Source: Leptospira saintgironsiae (GTDB taxonomy: Bacteria > Spirochaetota > Leptospiria > Leptospirales > Leptospiraceae). From it: DNA of 64,000 nucleotides. The notes under the pieces were generated by a model that was not told the DNA's origin, ran no database searches, and saw nothing but the letters and a program-made list of their open reading frames with translations. The stretch covers positions 1-64,000 of the forward strand of contig NZ_NPDR01000006.1 of the NCBI RefSeq assembly GCF_002811765.1, given 5' to 3'. Below are positions 48,062 to 56,729 of this stretch, piece by piece. The position numbers were made by a program, and so were the translations under genes. Every line of letters begins with the position of its first letter. Positions within the stretch are counted from its first letter, which is position 1.

Positions 48062-48565
48062 ATGAGTAATATGGTTTGGATCATTCTATTGAGCCTGGTA
48101 GGCATTATAGTTTTAATCATACTTTCTGGGTATTTACTTCCGAAAGATCATGTTGCAAGTGTAGAGAAAGACTTTTCTTCTTCTCCTGAAAGTATATACA
48201 AGATCATTCGTAATGTTGGTGAGTATAAGGATTGGAGAAGCGGACTAAAGTCCGTGGATATTGAATCTGAAACAATCTGGACAGAGTCAGATTCTCATGG
48301 AAATAATATTCGTTTTGGAATTATAGAAGAAAAGTCTCCGCATTCTTTAAAGACTAAAATTTTAAGTGAAGATCTTCCTTTCGGCGGTGGTTGGGAATTT
48401 GAAATTAGCCGAAATGATCCAACCACTAAGCTGAAAATTACTGAGAAAGGTTTTGTGACAAATCCTCTATTTAGAGTTCTTTCCAAGTTCGTGTTCGGTT
48501 ATGATACAACTCTGAAAACATATCTGGATGATCTTAGTAAAAAGTTGGAGTCTTCTCCTAAATAA
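48062..48565 (+). CDS. Membrane-anchored SRPBCC family protein
   Basis: From ATG 48062 the 167-aa protein has one N-terminal membrane helix (VWIILLSLVGIIVLIILSGY) and then an SRPBCC domain (SVEKDFSSSPESIYKIIRNV, VGEYKDWRSGL, WEFEISRND). A TTG at 48041 would add seven residues but has poorer context. It may bind a lipid at the membrane. No catalytic residues are visible. It is divergent from the PP2C phosphatase and converges on the aldolase cluster. Confidence 0.72.
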   Translation: MSNMVWIILLSLVGIIVLIILSGYLLPKDHVASVEKDFSSSPESIYKIIRNVGEYKDWRSGLKSVDIESETIWTESDSHGNNIRFGIIEEKSPHSLKTKILSEDLPFGGGWEFEISRNDPTTKLKITEKGFVTNPLFRVLSKFVFGYDTTLKTYLDDLSKKLESSPK

Positions 48566-48711
48566 TCAATCAAAGATTTTTAATAAAGAAACAAGGGACC
48601 AGAATAGTAGGGAACAAGGTTGTAAATGAAAATTTTGTTTTGATTCTTGTTGGAATTCCAACAAGATGGAGATGACAAATTTTAGTTGTGAAGAATTGAG
48701 TTTTGTGATAG

Positions 48712-48760
48712 GGGTGGGGGTGTGGAAAAAAAATCCACCGCTACGCTCCGGCCCCCACCC
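48712..48760. repeat. GC-rich inverted repeat between convergent genes
   Basis: GGGTGGGGG (48712-48720) pairs with CCCCCACCC (48752-48760), and inside it GTGGA (48722-48726) pairs with TCCAC (48734-48738) around an A-run. The 245-bp gap 48566-48810 has no supported gene. The structure could stop transcription from both sides, or be a copy of a dispersed GC-rich intergenic element; I cannot tell without other loci. Confidence 0.5.
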
Positions 48761-48810
48761 AAAGAAGGGCGGGGCCACTCTTTAACAAATTCAGATCTAC
48801 AGTAGATTCC

Positions 48811-49467
48811 CTATCCTCTGTTCTTCTCTGCTTGTTTAGAATATTTTCTCTGATAAACGAATCGGATTGCTTCTGCTTCTAACCAAGGAACCGGTTTTCC
48901 GCCGCCTAAAATTCTAGATTCTACGAATGCCTTGCTTGCTTTTTCTAAAACCATACAGACGGCATGGGCATCATCTAAACTTTTATGGGCGCATAATGCT
49001 CCAGCATTTTGAAGATAAACCGCGTTTCTTCTTCCAATAGCAGAAATTATTTTTTTCAGGCCTTTCTCATCAGATGCGTTAGGCACAACTTTAGCGTTAG
49101 GTCCTACAATTTGGGCCATATCATCCAGATAAGGACGAACGGTTTCACCCGCCATAGAACAGGTCATCACATTCTCTTGAGTAGAATGGAAGATAACAGT
49201 AAATTCGGGTCTTGCTAAATATAGAGAAAGATGTTGGATTGCTTCGTCAGGAATATCTTTCGGGAAGATCTGATTTGCTTCCAAAGGAATTTCTAAAAGA
49301 GCAGTCTTTGCTTTTTTCCCAATCGCATTTAGATCTGCTTTTTTAGGAGTGATCCAAATACTTTTTCCAATCTTAACACTTGCGCATCCGTTCTTAGCTA
49401 AAATTCCTTCCTTCACTAACTGAGGGAGAAATTTCTGAAGATCCATTGGGCTGTCAGGAGCTTTCAT
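48811..49467 (-). CDS. Class II aldolase-like protein with degenerate metal site
   Basis: The 218-aa protein aligns by eye with its neighbour at 49464-50120 (also 218 aa) and keeps the adducin/class II aldolase outline. The usual ligands are changed: where the partner has H94-T95-H96 this one has H94-S95-T96, and where the partner has NHG with H159 this one has NAG with A155. The possible catalytic glutamate E75 is kept. It probably lacks normal zinc binding and may be a non-catalytic partner or have a new role. Its start overlaps the stop of the upstream partner (ATGA). Confidence 0.75.
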   Translation of the reverse strand: MKAPDSPMDLQKFLPQLVKEGILAKNGCASVKIGKSIWITPKKADLNAIGKKAKTALLEIPLEANQIFPKDIPDEAIQHLSLYLARPEFTVIFHSTQENVMTCSMAGETVRPYLDDMAQIVGPNAKVVPNASDEKGLKKIISAIGRRNAVYLQNAGALCAHKSLDDAHAVCMVLEKASKAFVESRILGGGKPVPWLEAEAIRFVYQRKYSKQAEKNRG

Positions 49468-50120
49468 GCTGATTTTACCAGTCCGTAGTTTTTAAGATAC
49501 CAAGAGCGGATAGAATCTCTGTCTCCTTTTTTATAACCGGAAACTTTTAAGAATTCTTTCTCGATGAATAACTGACAGACTCTTTCTAATTCAAGTGCTA
49601 CTTGAAAAGCATCTTCCATATCTTTTCCGACGCAAAGAGTTCCGTGGTTTGCTAAAAGAACCGCTTTACTTCCGGACTTATCCAATGCAGAGATTGCCAT
49701 CGTGATCAGTTTTTTAGTTCCAGGAAGAGAATAATTCGTACAAAGAACAGGCCCACCGATGATTTTTTTCATTTGAGGATTTAGAACAGGAACATCCTTC
49801 CTTGCTGCTGCAACAACTGCTGCTTGTAGTTGGTGAGTATGGATGACCGCACCAATATTCGGACGAAGTTTATAAGCCGCAGAGTGGAGTCCTTTCTCAT
49901 AGGAAGGTTTGATCTTTCCGATGTGAGTCAGGTCTTCGATATTTACCTGCACGATTTCTTCCGGAGTTAGATCTTCATAAGTTCTGCCGGTAGGAGTAAT
50001 CGCGAAATAATTTTCATCGATACGTTGGCTGATATTTCCCCAAGTTCTTGCGATAAGTCCCGACCTTACGAGGCGGATCCCGGTATCTCGAACGACTTTT
50101 TTGGCCTTATCTATTTCCAT
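49464..50120 (-). CDS. Class II aldolase/adducin family protein (intact metal site)
   Basis: The 218-aa protein has the class II aldolase active-site set: E75, H94 and H96 (AVIHTHQ) and H159 (LANHGTLCVG). Relatives include fuculose-phosphate and rhamnulose-phosphate aldolases and MtnB dehydratase, so it may cleave or dehydrate a sugar phosphate. The exact substrate is unknown. AGGAGAAG precedes the ATG. It is 29 bp downstream of the aminotransferase and overlaps the degenerate paralogue. Confidence 0.83.
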   Translation of the reverse strand: MEIDKAKKVVRDTGIRLVRSGLIARTWGNISQRIDENYFAITPTGRTYEDLTPEEIVQVNIEDLTHIGKIKPSYEKGLHSAAYKLRPNIGAVIHTHQLQAAVVAAARKDVPVLNPQMKKIIGGPVLCTNYSLPGTKKLITMAISALDKSGSKAVLLANHGTLCVGKDMEDAFQVALELERVCQLFIEKEFLKVSGYKKGDRDSIRSWYLKNYGLVKSA

Positions 50121-50149
50121 GTTCTTCTCCTATTCAGCAGACTTAAAGG

Positions 50150-51616
50150 TTATACACCTTCGACTTTTTGAAAAACTTTTTCGAATCTTTTTAGTGCGTC
50201 GTCGATTACTGCATCCGTGTCTGCAGCACTTGTATACAAGCGACTTCCTGCAAGAGTAACGATACCTTCTGCCATATATGCCGCACCCATTTCTTCCATT
50301 GCTTTTTTGCGAGTATGCGCTTCTTTGATCGTAGACTTGATCTTCCAGAATTTTTTAATATCAATCTCTAAAAGCATGGTTCCGACAGTTTCTAAATGGC
50401 AAATAGATCCTTGGTTAAATGCTACGAAAGGTAGATTATACTTCTTAATTAATTTTTGTAAACCTGCTGTGATCCTATCTCCTGCTCTTCCTGCTTTTTC
50501 ACAGGCCTTTTGTTTTTCGATCTCAAGAAGTGTGTAATATCCTGCAGCAGAGCTAAGAGGGTTTGCTGCCATAGTTCCACCGATAAGTGCCTTTTTAACA
50601 CCTGTTTGGAGTCCTGCAGAAAGATACTTCATGTATTCCTTCTTTCCACCCAAACCACCAGCGGAAGGATAACCACCAGCAACCACTTTACCGAATACGG
50701 TTAAATCAGGAGTGACACCATAATAACCTTGCGCGCCGCTTAGACCTATACGGAATGCAGTAACTACTTCATCAAAAATTAGTAATGCTCCATATTTGTC
50801 GCAAAGCTCTCTGACTCCTTTATTGAAGTCCATGTCAATAGGGCGAGTTCCGCTTTCTGGTCCGATCGGCTCCAAGATAACTGCAGCAGTGCCGCCTCTC
50901 CAACGATTTCTTTTTAAGGTTCTTTCTAATGCGTTTAGATCATTCGGATAGAATTCTTGAGTATATTTGAAAACATGTTTAGGAATTCCGTGAGATTCAA
51001 AATGTCTTGTGCCTGGAAGACGAAGTCCATAAGCAAGCTGATCACTCCAACCGTGATATGCTCCGCCCATTTTTACGATGTTCTTCTTCTTGGTAGCAAG
51101 CCTTGCTACACGGATAGATGCCATACAAGCTTCGGTTCCAGATCCTAACATACGGAACATTTGCACAGAAGGCATGTGTTCTACAATCTTCTCCGCAAGT
51201 CTTAACTCATATTCATGGAATAGACCAGTAACCGGTCCTGTGGTTTCTAAAAGTTTAACCACTTTCTTGCGGATGCTAATTGGATTACTTCCTAAAACTG
51301 TAGGACCTCCTGCTTGCAGGAAATCTATGTATTTGTTCCCATCCAGGTCAAATAAATGTGCTCCTGATGCTTTAGTGAAAACAAGAGGGAAGGGATAATT
51401 GAATGCGAGGTTATGCTGCACACCGCCCGGGATATACTCTGAAGCTTCCGCGATCATAGTCTTGGATTTAGAGCATTTCTTCTCAAAATATTCCTGAAGG
51501 TACTTCTCCATTTCATTTTTCTTAATGGAGCGAATTGGCTGGCGAATCAGGTCATGAAGTTGCTTATAAACCCCTTTTACGTCTGGGTATTGAGAAATTG
51601 CGAAGCCGGTAGACAT
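50150..51616 (-). CDS. Class III PLP-dependent aminotransferase, glutamate-1-semialdehyde-mutase-like
   Basis: The 488-aa protein is a fold type I class III aminotransferase: GSGTEA (158-163), the PLP aspartate D282 in FDEVVTAFR and the Schiff-base lysine K310 in TVFGKVVAGG. It resembles HemL-like aminomutases but is longer than HemL (about 430 aa), with an N-terminal helical extension. Its company with aldolase-like genes and a TetR suggests a specific amino-sugar or amino-acid-derived pathway, not haem synthesis. AAGGAAAAAGAT is the ribosome site for ATG 51616. Confidence 0.85.
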   Translation of the reverse strand: MSTGFAISQYPDVKGVYKQLHDLIRQPIRSIKKNEMEKYLQEYFEKKCSKSKTMIAEASEYIPGGVQHNLAFNYPFPLVFTKASGAHLFDLDGNKYIDFLQAGGPTVLGSNPISIRKKVVKLLETTGPVTGLFHEYELRLAEKIVEHMPSVQMFRMLGSGTEACMASIRVARLATKKKNIVKMGGAYHGWSDQLAYGLRLPGTRHFESHGIPKHVFKYTQEFYPNDLNALERTLKRNRWRGGTAAVILEPIGPESGTRPIDMDFNKGVRELCDKYGALLIFDEVVTAFRIGLSGAQGYYGVTPDLTVFGKVVAGGYPSAGGLGGKKEYMKYLSAGLQTGVKKALIGGTMAANPLSSAAGYYTLLEIEKQKACEKAGRAGDRITAGLQKLIKKYNLPFVAFNQGSICHLETVGTMLLEIDIKKFWKIKSTIKEAHTRKKAMEEMGAAYMAEGIVTLAGSRLYTSAADTDAVIDDALKRFEKVFQKVEGV

Positions 51617-51644
51617 ATCTTTTTCCTTTTTTTACGGAATATAG

Positions 51645-51678
51645 GTTGACAGTGAGTGAGTATTCACTCACTGTCAAC
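51645..51678. promoter_or_regulatory. 15-bp palindrome between TetR and aminotransferase genes: probable operator
   Basis: GTTGACAGTGAGTGA (51645-51659), a 4-base spacer, and its exact complement (51664-51678) lie in the divergent promoter region. The motif contains TGAGTGA and TCACTCA halves typical of TetR operators, and each arm holds TTGACA. It is the best candidate binding site of the TetR protein and should control both genes. Confidence 0.8.
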
Positions 51679-51695
51679 TAGAAAATATAGAAAAG

Positions 51696-52427
51696 ATGCT
51701 TCCGGGAAAATTTTCCGTATTCCGGATGTTAGGAACCGCTCAGGTAGTAAATATAGGAAGTACTGTGGCCGAATTTACCTCTTCAAAATACAATAGAGAT
51801 ACTTTTGATAAGATCCCGGAAGAAAAAAGGACCAGGATACTCTCAGTTGCGATCGCAGAATTTGCAAACAGAGGTTTCAATAATGCGAATACCAATATTA
51901 TTGCGAAGAAGGCCGGCATCAGTGTTGGGTCCTTATACAAATACTTTGATACAAAAGAAGATTTTTTTCTTACAGCTGTTGGTTATGGGATCCATCAATT
52001 AGAAAAAACTCTAGAAGAAGTCTTGAGTGAAGACAGCGATCTTTTCGGCAAAATAGAAAGAATATTAAGAATCATCCAAAAACATTCCAGAGAGAATAGA
52101 GATATCATTCGTTTATACAATGAGATCACTGCAGAGGGAAATTCTGAATTGATCCGTGGACTTTCCTCTGATATGGAAAGTGTTTCCGCTAAAGTTTACA
52201 CTTCTTTATTGGCAGAGGCGAAAAAGTCCGGATCTGTAAGCAAAGACGTGGATGAGAAAGTTTTCGCATTCTGTATTGATAATCTTTTTATGATACTCCA
52301 ATTCTCTTATGCGACCGAGTATTATCGTGAAAGAATGAAAGTGTATCTAGGAAAAGACTTTGATAATGATGAAAAGGTCGTGAAAGGAATAATGTCTTTT
52401 ATTCGAAGGGCTTTGGAGAAGAAGTAG
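51696..52427 (+). CDS. TetR-family regulator divergent from the aminotransferase cluster
   Basis: The 243-aa protein (from ATG 51696) has the TetR helix-turn-helix (about residues 45-90: RILSVAIAEFANRGF, then NTNIIAKKAGISVGSLYKYF) and a helical ligand domain. A GTG at 51765 (residue 24) has a better ribosome site, AGGAAGT, so the real protein may be 220 aa. It probably binds the palindrome at 51645 and represses the aminotransferase-aldolase operon, with an unknown metabolite as ligand. Confidence 0.85.
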   Translation: MLPGKFSVFRMLGTAQVVNIGSTVAEFTSSKYNRDTFDKIPEEKRTRILSVAIAEFANRGFNNANTNIIAKKAGISVGSLYKYFDTKEDFFLTAVGYGIHQLEKTLEEVLSEDSDLFGKIERILRIIQKHSRENRDIIRLYNEITAEGNSELIRGLSSDMESVSAKVYTSLLAEAKKSGSVSKDVDEKVFAFCIDNLFMILQFSYATEYYRERMKVYLGKDFDNDEKVVKGIMSFIRRALEKK

Positions 52428-52445
52428 GGTAGCGGTTCGATTTGG

Positions 52446-53840
52446 TCAAAACTCAAATCGTTTCATCAAACCTATCTCAACTGATTGAGATCTTGAAGAA
52501 GGACTATCAGATTTCGCGATTAGATTAACTAAGCCTTGCCTATTGATTTCGGCTGCAAAAGTCAATTCTCGATTGGTAGAAAAATTCGATAAGGTATCCA
52601 GTTTATATTGCCAACTGAATGAATCAGCTCCAATCCAAATAGAGAGACCGCTATTAAAATGATAAAAGATTTTGATACCGTAGTATTGCCCCTTTGCTCT
52701 CCATTTAACCTTTTCGAAAAGAACGGATATTAAACTTGTCGGCTCTCCAGAAGTAACAAGATCGGGTTGATATACAGTGGCGGGAGTAACTGCATTATAA
52801 CTTCGATTTCCGCTTAGTGAAAGAAAATAAGACTCTAATCTGATCTCCCAACGGTAATTGATAGGAAATGATAATTTTAAACCGGTTATTAATCCTTTCA
52901 TAACTTCGGAAATATTTCCATCTTGGATTCCGCTATATGGTAATCTAGATGTTCCATAGTTATAGACAGTAAATAATGTATTATGATCGTTTATGTTCCC
53001 GTAAGATTGTATCATTCCGATTAATGGACGAACTTTGATTATAGAATTCGAATATATTAAGTAAGCCAAATCCCCCTTACTGATGTTTTGATTTTCGGGA
53101 AGGTTGCCGCGGGTAGAAAATGGGACCGGAACCAAGGGTCCACTGGAGAAATCCGGAAAATATCCAAAGTTTTGATGATTTGTTGTACCTCGATATTGAT
53201 GGTATTCCAAAGAAACGGATATTTTTTTCCAATAATAGTTTAATCCAAAACTGTTTGATAGATCTTCATTACTCTTATTACGAATCGGCGAACTTATCGT
53301 TTGGTCGGTGATACCGACTTCGATATCTTGGTATCTATCGGTAAATTTCGCACCGGGTGATTGGTATGTTCCGGGCCCGATCCCTGCATAAAATTCTAGG
53401 GTATGATATTTTATTTCCGAGGGTAATACGGCGTCTGCTTTGCCGTTTTCTAATGATGTTTCAAGAGATTCGTTTTTCGATTCTTTAGGAGGAATTTCTA
53501 TAAATGGTGGAAGTTCTTCAGGTTGAAGTTTTAGGCTTTCCTCTTCTTTTTTTTGAACGGATTCTAAGATATAATCCGTATTTTCAGCATCAGTTAAAAC
53601 TGATTTTGTTTCTTTCGGAAATTCCGGAACTTCATCGAATACATTCTCAATAAAGCGTTTTTCTAGTTTTCCTTCCACTCCTCCTTTTGTTTTGATCCTT
53701 ATGTAAATATCTGTTTCTTCTGTGATAATTCCCTGGATAGATATACCATTTTTTAAGCGAATTTTCTTTTCTTCGCTCGGTATAATGTAGAAAGGGAAAG
53801 ATAGCACAATTGCCAATAAGACCTTTCTTAGAATATACAT
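52446..53840 (-). CDS. Outer-membrane barrel-like protein, paralogue 3 of 3
   Basis: The 464-aa protein has a signal peptide, an N-terminal strand-turn-strand domain (KKIRLKNGISIQGIITEETD), a proline- and acid-rich linker (about 75-140) and a C-terminal region of alternating aromatic strands ending VEIGLMKRFEF, with a terminal phenylalanine typical of outer-membrane proteins. The same design recurs in the two upstream genes. No enzyme motif. A promoter is predicted at 53887-53916. Confidence 0.75.
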   Translation of the reverse strand: MYILRKVLLAIVLSFPFYIIPSEEKKIRLKNGISIQGIITEETDIYIRIKTKGGVEGKLEKRFIENVFDEVPEFPKETKSVLTDAENTDYILESVQKKEEESLKLQPEELPPFIEIPPKESKNESLETSLENGKADAVLPSEIKYHTLEFYAGIGPGTYQSPGAKFTDRYQDIEVGITDQTISSPIRNKSNEDLSNSFGLNYYWKKISVSLEYHQYRGTTNHQNFGYFPDFSSGPLVPVPFSTRGNLPENQNISKGDLAYLIYSNSIIKVRPLIGMIQSYGNINDHNTLFTVYNYGTSRLPYSGIQDGNISEVMKGLITGLKLSFPINYRWEIRLESYFLSLSGNRSYNAVTPATVYQPDLVTSGEPTSLISVLFEKVKWRAKGQYYGIKIFYHFNSGLSIWIGADSFSWQYKLDTLSNFSTNRELTFAAEINRQGLVNLIAKSDSPSSRSQSVEIGLMKRFEF

Positions 53841-53886
53841 ATTAGGAACTTCTGGAGAAAGAAGTCATCGGACAATCAATATTCGT

Positions 53887-53916
53887 ATTATATTTATGTA
53901 TAAGAATTTATCCCAA
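53887..53916 (-). promoter_or_regulatory. Candidate sigma-70-type promoter of the third barrel gene
   Basis: On the minus strand TTGGGA (53916-53911) and a perfect TATAAT (53892-53887) are separated by 18 bases. Start of transcription would be near 53880, about 40 bases before the ATG at 53840. Confidence 0.5.
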
Positions 53917-53945
53917 CTTGGATAAAGTTCAGGCAAGTCTCTAAG

Positions 53946-55220
53946 TCATTGGTGTAAGAACTCAAATCTCTTCATCACTCCGAGTTCTAAAATTGCAGAT
54001 CTACTCTCTGAATTGATTGTTTTCCCTATTGCTTCCATTAATTTTTGTTGTACTAGATAAGCATTAGGATTGCTCAAGTCCACTCCTATCAATCCGTCTT
54101 TGGATGAATAAAGATATTGCTGATCTGAGTTCAGGCTGTATTTCCACTCGTAAAATTGAAATCCTGCGTAAATAGAAATTGTAGGAGTCACTCTATAAAC
54201 TAATCGATAGAGAAGATGGAATCCTTTTGCGTCCCAGGAAATATTTTGCCATTGTCTGTAAAATGCTACTTGAGAAAGATTTGCCGGAACGAGTGCGGAT
54301 ACTATGCTTCCATCCTGGTTTCCTGATAAAGTTAAATTATGATATTCTAATCTATTTTCCCATCTTTCTCCCATTCGGATAGTTGCTTTTAATCCGATTG
54401 AATATCCTTTAAGTGTTTCGTTAAACTTCATTACACCTTGAGAGTATAAATACAGACTGTTGCCTGTATAATAGGAAGTGGATATGTTTGTATCTTGAGA
54501 TTGTCCCCAGAAGTATTGGTATCCGATTGTTGGTCTTAGATCGAATCTTTCGTTTGTAAACGCAAGAAATGACACTTCGTTTTTTAAAGAACTTTGTCTT
54601 TCAGGGAAACTTCCTGTGCTATGTATCATCCCACTTGCATAAGAATGACTATCATATGTACTTCTATTTCCTAAATAGGATCCTGCAATTCCTCCCGACC
54701 ATCTTTTCCAAGTATATATTGCTCCATAGGTTTGTGATAATTCGGGAGAATGTGTTGGTTTATCGATTACAGTCGGAAGTGTTCCGGAAGCTAATCCAAC
54801 TTTGTTTTGGATCTGTACTGGCAACCCTTGGGTTTCCGGAGAATATCTTCCTGCTCCTAATCCAAAATAAATTTCCAAATCATTTCTCTTTAACTGATCT
54901 ATATGAAAATTTACAATAGGTTTGGGAACTTCTGTAATTTGTGGAATAGGAATTTGTTCTGCTTGGGCAGGTTTTTTCTCTTCTTGCTGAACTTTAGCAG
55001 GTTCGTTAAAACTAACTGTATTGATCTCGGATTTGTTTAATTGTATCGTTTTTCCTTCTGTCGTTTTGATCGTCATGCTGGTCGCAGTTTGTTGCAATAT
55101 TTCCGCACGAATGACCTGGCCATTCTTTAGATAGATGGTTTTCATTTCCGCATACAAGGAAATCGCAGGGATTAGAAAGAAAACAAAGGGTAGAAGTAAC
55201 CGAAAACGATACAATCTCAT
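53946..55220 (-). CDS. Outer-membrane barrel-like protein, paralogue 2 of 3
   Basis: The 424-aa protein has a signal peptide ending near SLYAE, then KTIYLKNGQVIRAEILQQTA and the rest of a small beta domain that resembles those in the two neighbours, then a barrel-like region with LRPTIGYQYFWGQ and a C-terminal LELGVMKRFEFLHQ. Function unknown. It shares QQTAT and many positions with paralogue 1, to which it is closer than to paralogue 3. A weak promoter is seen upstream at 55245-55274. Confidence 0.75.
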   Translation of the reverse strand: MRLYRFRLLLPFVFFLIPAISLYAEMKTIYLKNGQVIRAEILQQTATSMTIKTTEGKTIQLNKSEINTVSFNEPAKVQQEEKKPAQAEQIPIPQITEVPKPIVNFHIDQLKRNDLEIYFGLGAGRYSPETQGLPVQIQNKVGLASGTLPTVIDKPTHSPELSQTYGAIYTWKRWSGGIAGSYLGNRSTYDSHSYASGMIHSTGSFPERQSSLKNEVSFLAFTNERFDLRPTIGYQYFWGQSQDTNISTSYYTGNSLYLYSQGVMKFNETLKGYSIGLKATIRMGERWENRLEYHNLTLSGNQDGSIVSALVPANLSQVAFYRQWQNISWDAKGFHLLYRLVYRVTPTISIYAGFQFYEWKYSLNSDQQYLYSSKDGLIGVDLSNPNAYLVQQKLMEAIGKTINSESRSAILELGVMKRFEFLHQ

Positions 55221-55244
55221 CTACGGCGTAGTCTGCATCTTAAA

Positions 55245-55274
55245 AGGATAGAAGCAATAATTTAATGCACTCAA
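55245..55274 (-). promoter_or_regulatory. Weak promoter candidate of the second barrel gene
   Basis: On the minus strand TTGAGT (55274-55269) and TATCCT (55250-55245) lie 18 bases apart. Each box matches four of six consensus positions. Confidence 0.3.
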
Positions 55275-55298
55275 TTAGAGCTCAAAAATAAATTTCGA

Positions 55299-56603
55299 TT
55301 ATTGAGATAACTCAAATCTTTTCATGACTCCGAATTCTAAAGAGGATGCTTTGCTTGTAGCAGGGGTCATTTTTGATGCGGAAGTTAACAGAAGATTTAT
55401 AAGTACCAATTGATCGACTGGGCTTGGATTGTCTATATTTGCTAGCCCATTGAAAGATTGATCAAATGATTTTAAAGAATATTTCCATTCGAATGCTTGG
55501 ATCCCTACCCAAAAAGAAATTGTAGGTGTCCATTTATAGAAAAGTTTATAAGAAAAATTGAATCCTTTTGCATCCCACTGTATACTTCCTAGGCTTACCC
55601 CATAATCAAAAAAATTCGGAGGGTTAAACATCGACAAATTTCCTGTACTGTACTGAGCGCCTGAAAGAATCAGATAATGTAATTCTATCCTATGCTCCCA
55701 TCTTTCGCCTTGTCTAACTGTAGTTTTTAATCCGATCGATGGACCTTTTAACTTTTCTAAAAAATAGTAATGGTATTTGAAAAAAGAAGTCAGTTCATTT
55801 CCGTTATAACCGGTCGAAATTGTATTATTATCATCTGTCTTTCCCCAAAATTGAGAATAACCAAAGCTAGGTCTTAGATCGAACCTTTGATTAGTATAAG
55901 CGAGATAGGAAACATCTGCTTTTAAGGAGCTTTGTTTTTCGGGGAATTTTCCGGCGATTTCTTGTAAACTAGCATTAGGATTATATACTTTAATTCTTTC
56001 AGATGTTTCACCGCTGAAATGATTTGCGCTTAAGCCAAATGCAAACTTCTTCCAATAGTATATGGCACCCATACTATAAGCTAAACCTCTTTTATAACTG
56101 GGTGAATCATGATCCGGAGGAAGCTGCCCCGATAATACATTTGCTTTTACCGAAGTTTGATTTAAATAGGATTCAGTAGGAGGGCGGTATGTTCCAAGGC
56201 CCGCTCCAAAGAATAATTCAATATCCTTTCTTTTGGCCTGGTCGATTGTATATGGACTAGCTGCTTTATCAATTTCGGGTTCGGACTTTTTAACAGGCTC
56301 CGAAGTTGGAAGAGGTGGTTCTTCGACTACTACAGTTTGTTGTTTTAATTTTTCTTCTGATTCTTTTTTTTCTTGGATGGTTGGTTCTTTATAACTAACT
56401 CTTTGTATCTCTTTTTTGGTGAGCTGTTTGATCTTTCCGTCTTCCATTCTAATCTGCATTGTTGTTGCAGTCTGTTGGACGACTTCTCCGCGTAAGATCT
56501 GCCCGCTCCTCATATAGATCGTTTGCAGTTCTGCAAATAATTCTGCTAAGGGGGAAGATAATAAAAGGATTAATAAGCAGATTCTTATGTTGGAACTTCC
56601 CAT
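55299..56603 (-). CDS. Outer-membrane barrel-like protein, paralogue 1 of 3
   Basis: The 434-aa protein begins with a signal peptide (about 1-25) and QTIYMRSGQILRGEVVQQTA, followed by a charged linker (about 75-125) and a barrel-like C-terminal region with LRPSFGYSQFWGK and LEFGVMKRFELSQ at the end. It is first in the order of transcription of the triplet. Outer-membrane location is inferred from the signal and C-terminal pattern. The 126-bp divergent region to comF contains AAGTTAT/ATAACTT arms at 56619 and 56642. Confidence 0.75.
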   Translation of the reverse strand: MGSSNIRICLLILLLSSPLAELFAELQTIYMRSGQILRGEVVQQTATTMQIRMEDGKIKQLTKKEIQRVSYKEPTIQEKKESEEKLKQQTVVVEEPPLPTSEPVKKSEPEIDKAASPYTIDQAKRKDIELFFGAGLGTYRPPTESYLNQTSVKANVLSGQLPPDHDSPSYKRGLAYSMGAIYYWKKFAFGLSANHFSGETSERIKVYNPNASLQEIAGKFPEKQSSLKADVSYLAYTNQRFDLRPSFGYSQFWGKTDDNNTISTGYNGNELTSFFKYHYYFLEKLKGPSIGLKTTVRQGERWEHRIELHYLILSGAQYSTGNLSMFNPPNFFDYGVSLGSIQWDAKGFNFSYKLFYKWTPTISFWVGIQAFEWKYSLKSFDQSFNGLANIDNPSPVDQLVLINLLLTSASKMTPATSKASSLEFGVMKRFELSQ

Positions 56604-56729
56604 AACGTGGTCTATTAGAAGTTATGTTTACTCGATAGGCAATAACTTATTAAATATATATATGAATAAAAGATGCTCTAATTGAGGAAAAATATCCGCG
56701 GTAAAAATAGTTTAACACCTGCATAGTTT

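Noticed and set aside
50150..51616. hemL (haem synthesis) for the class III aminotransferase
   Set aside because: Longer than HemL, with an N-terminal extension and no haem genes nearby; aldolase neighbours and a TetR suggest another pathway.
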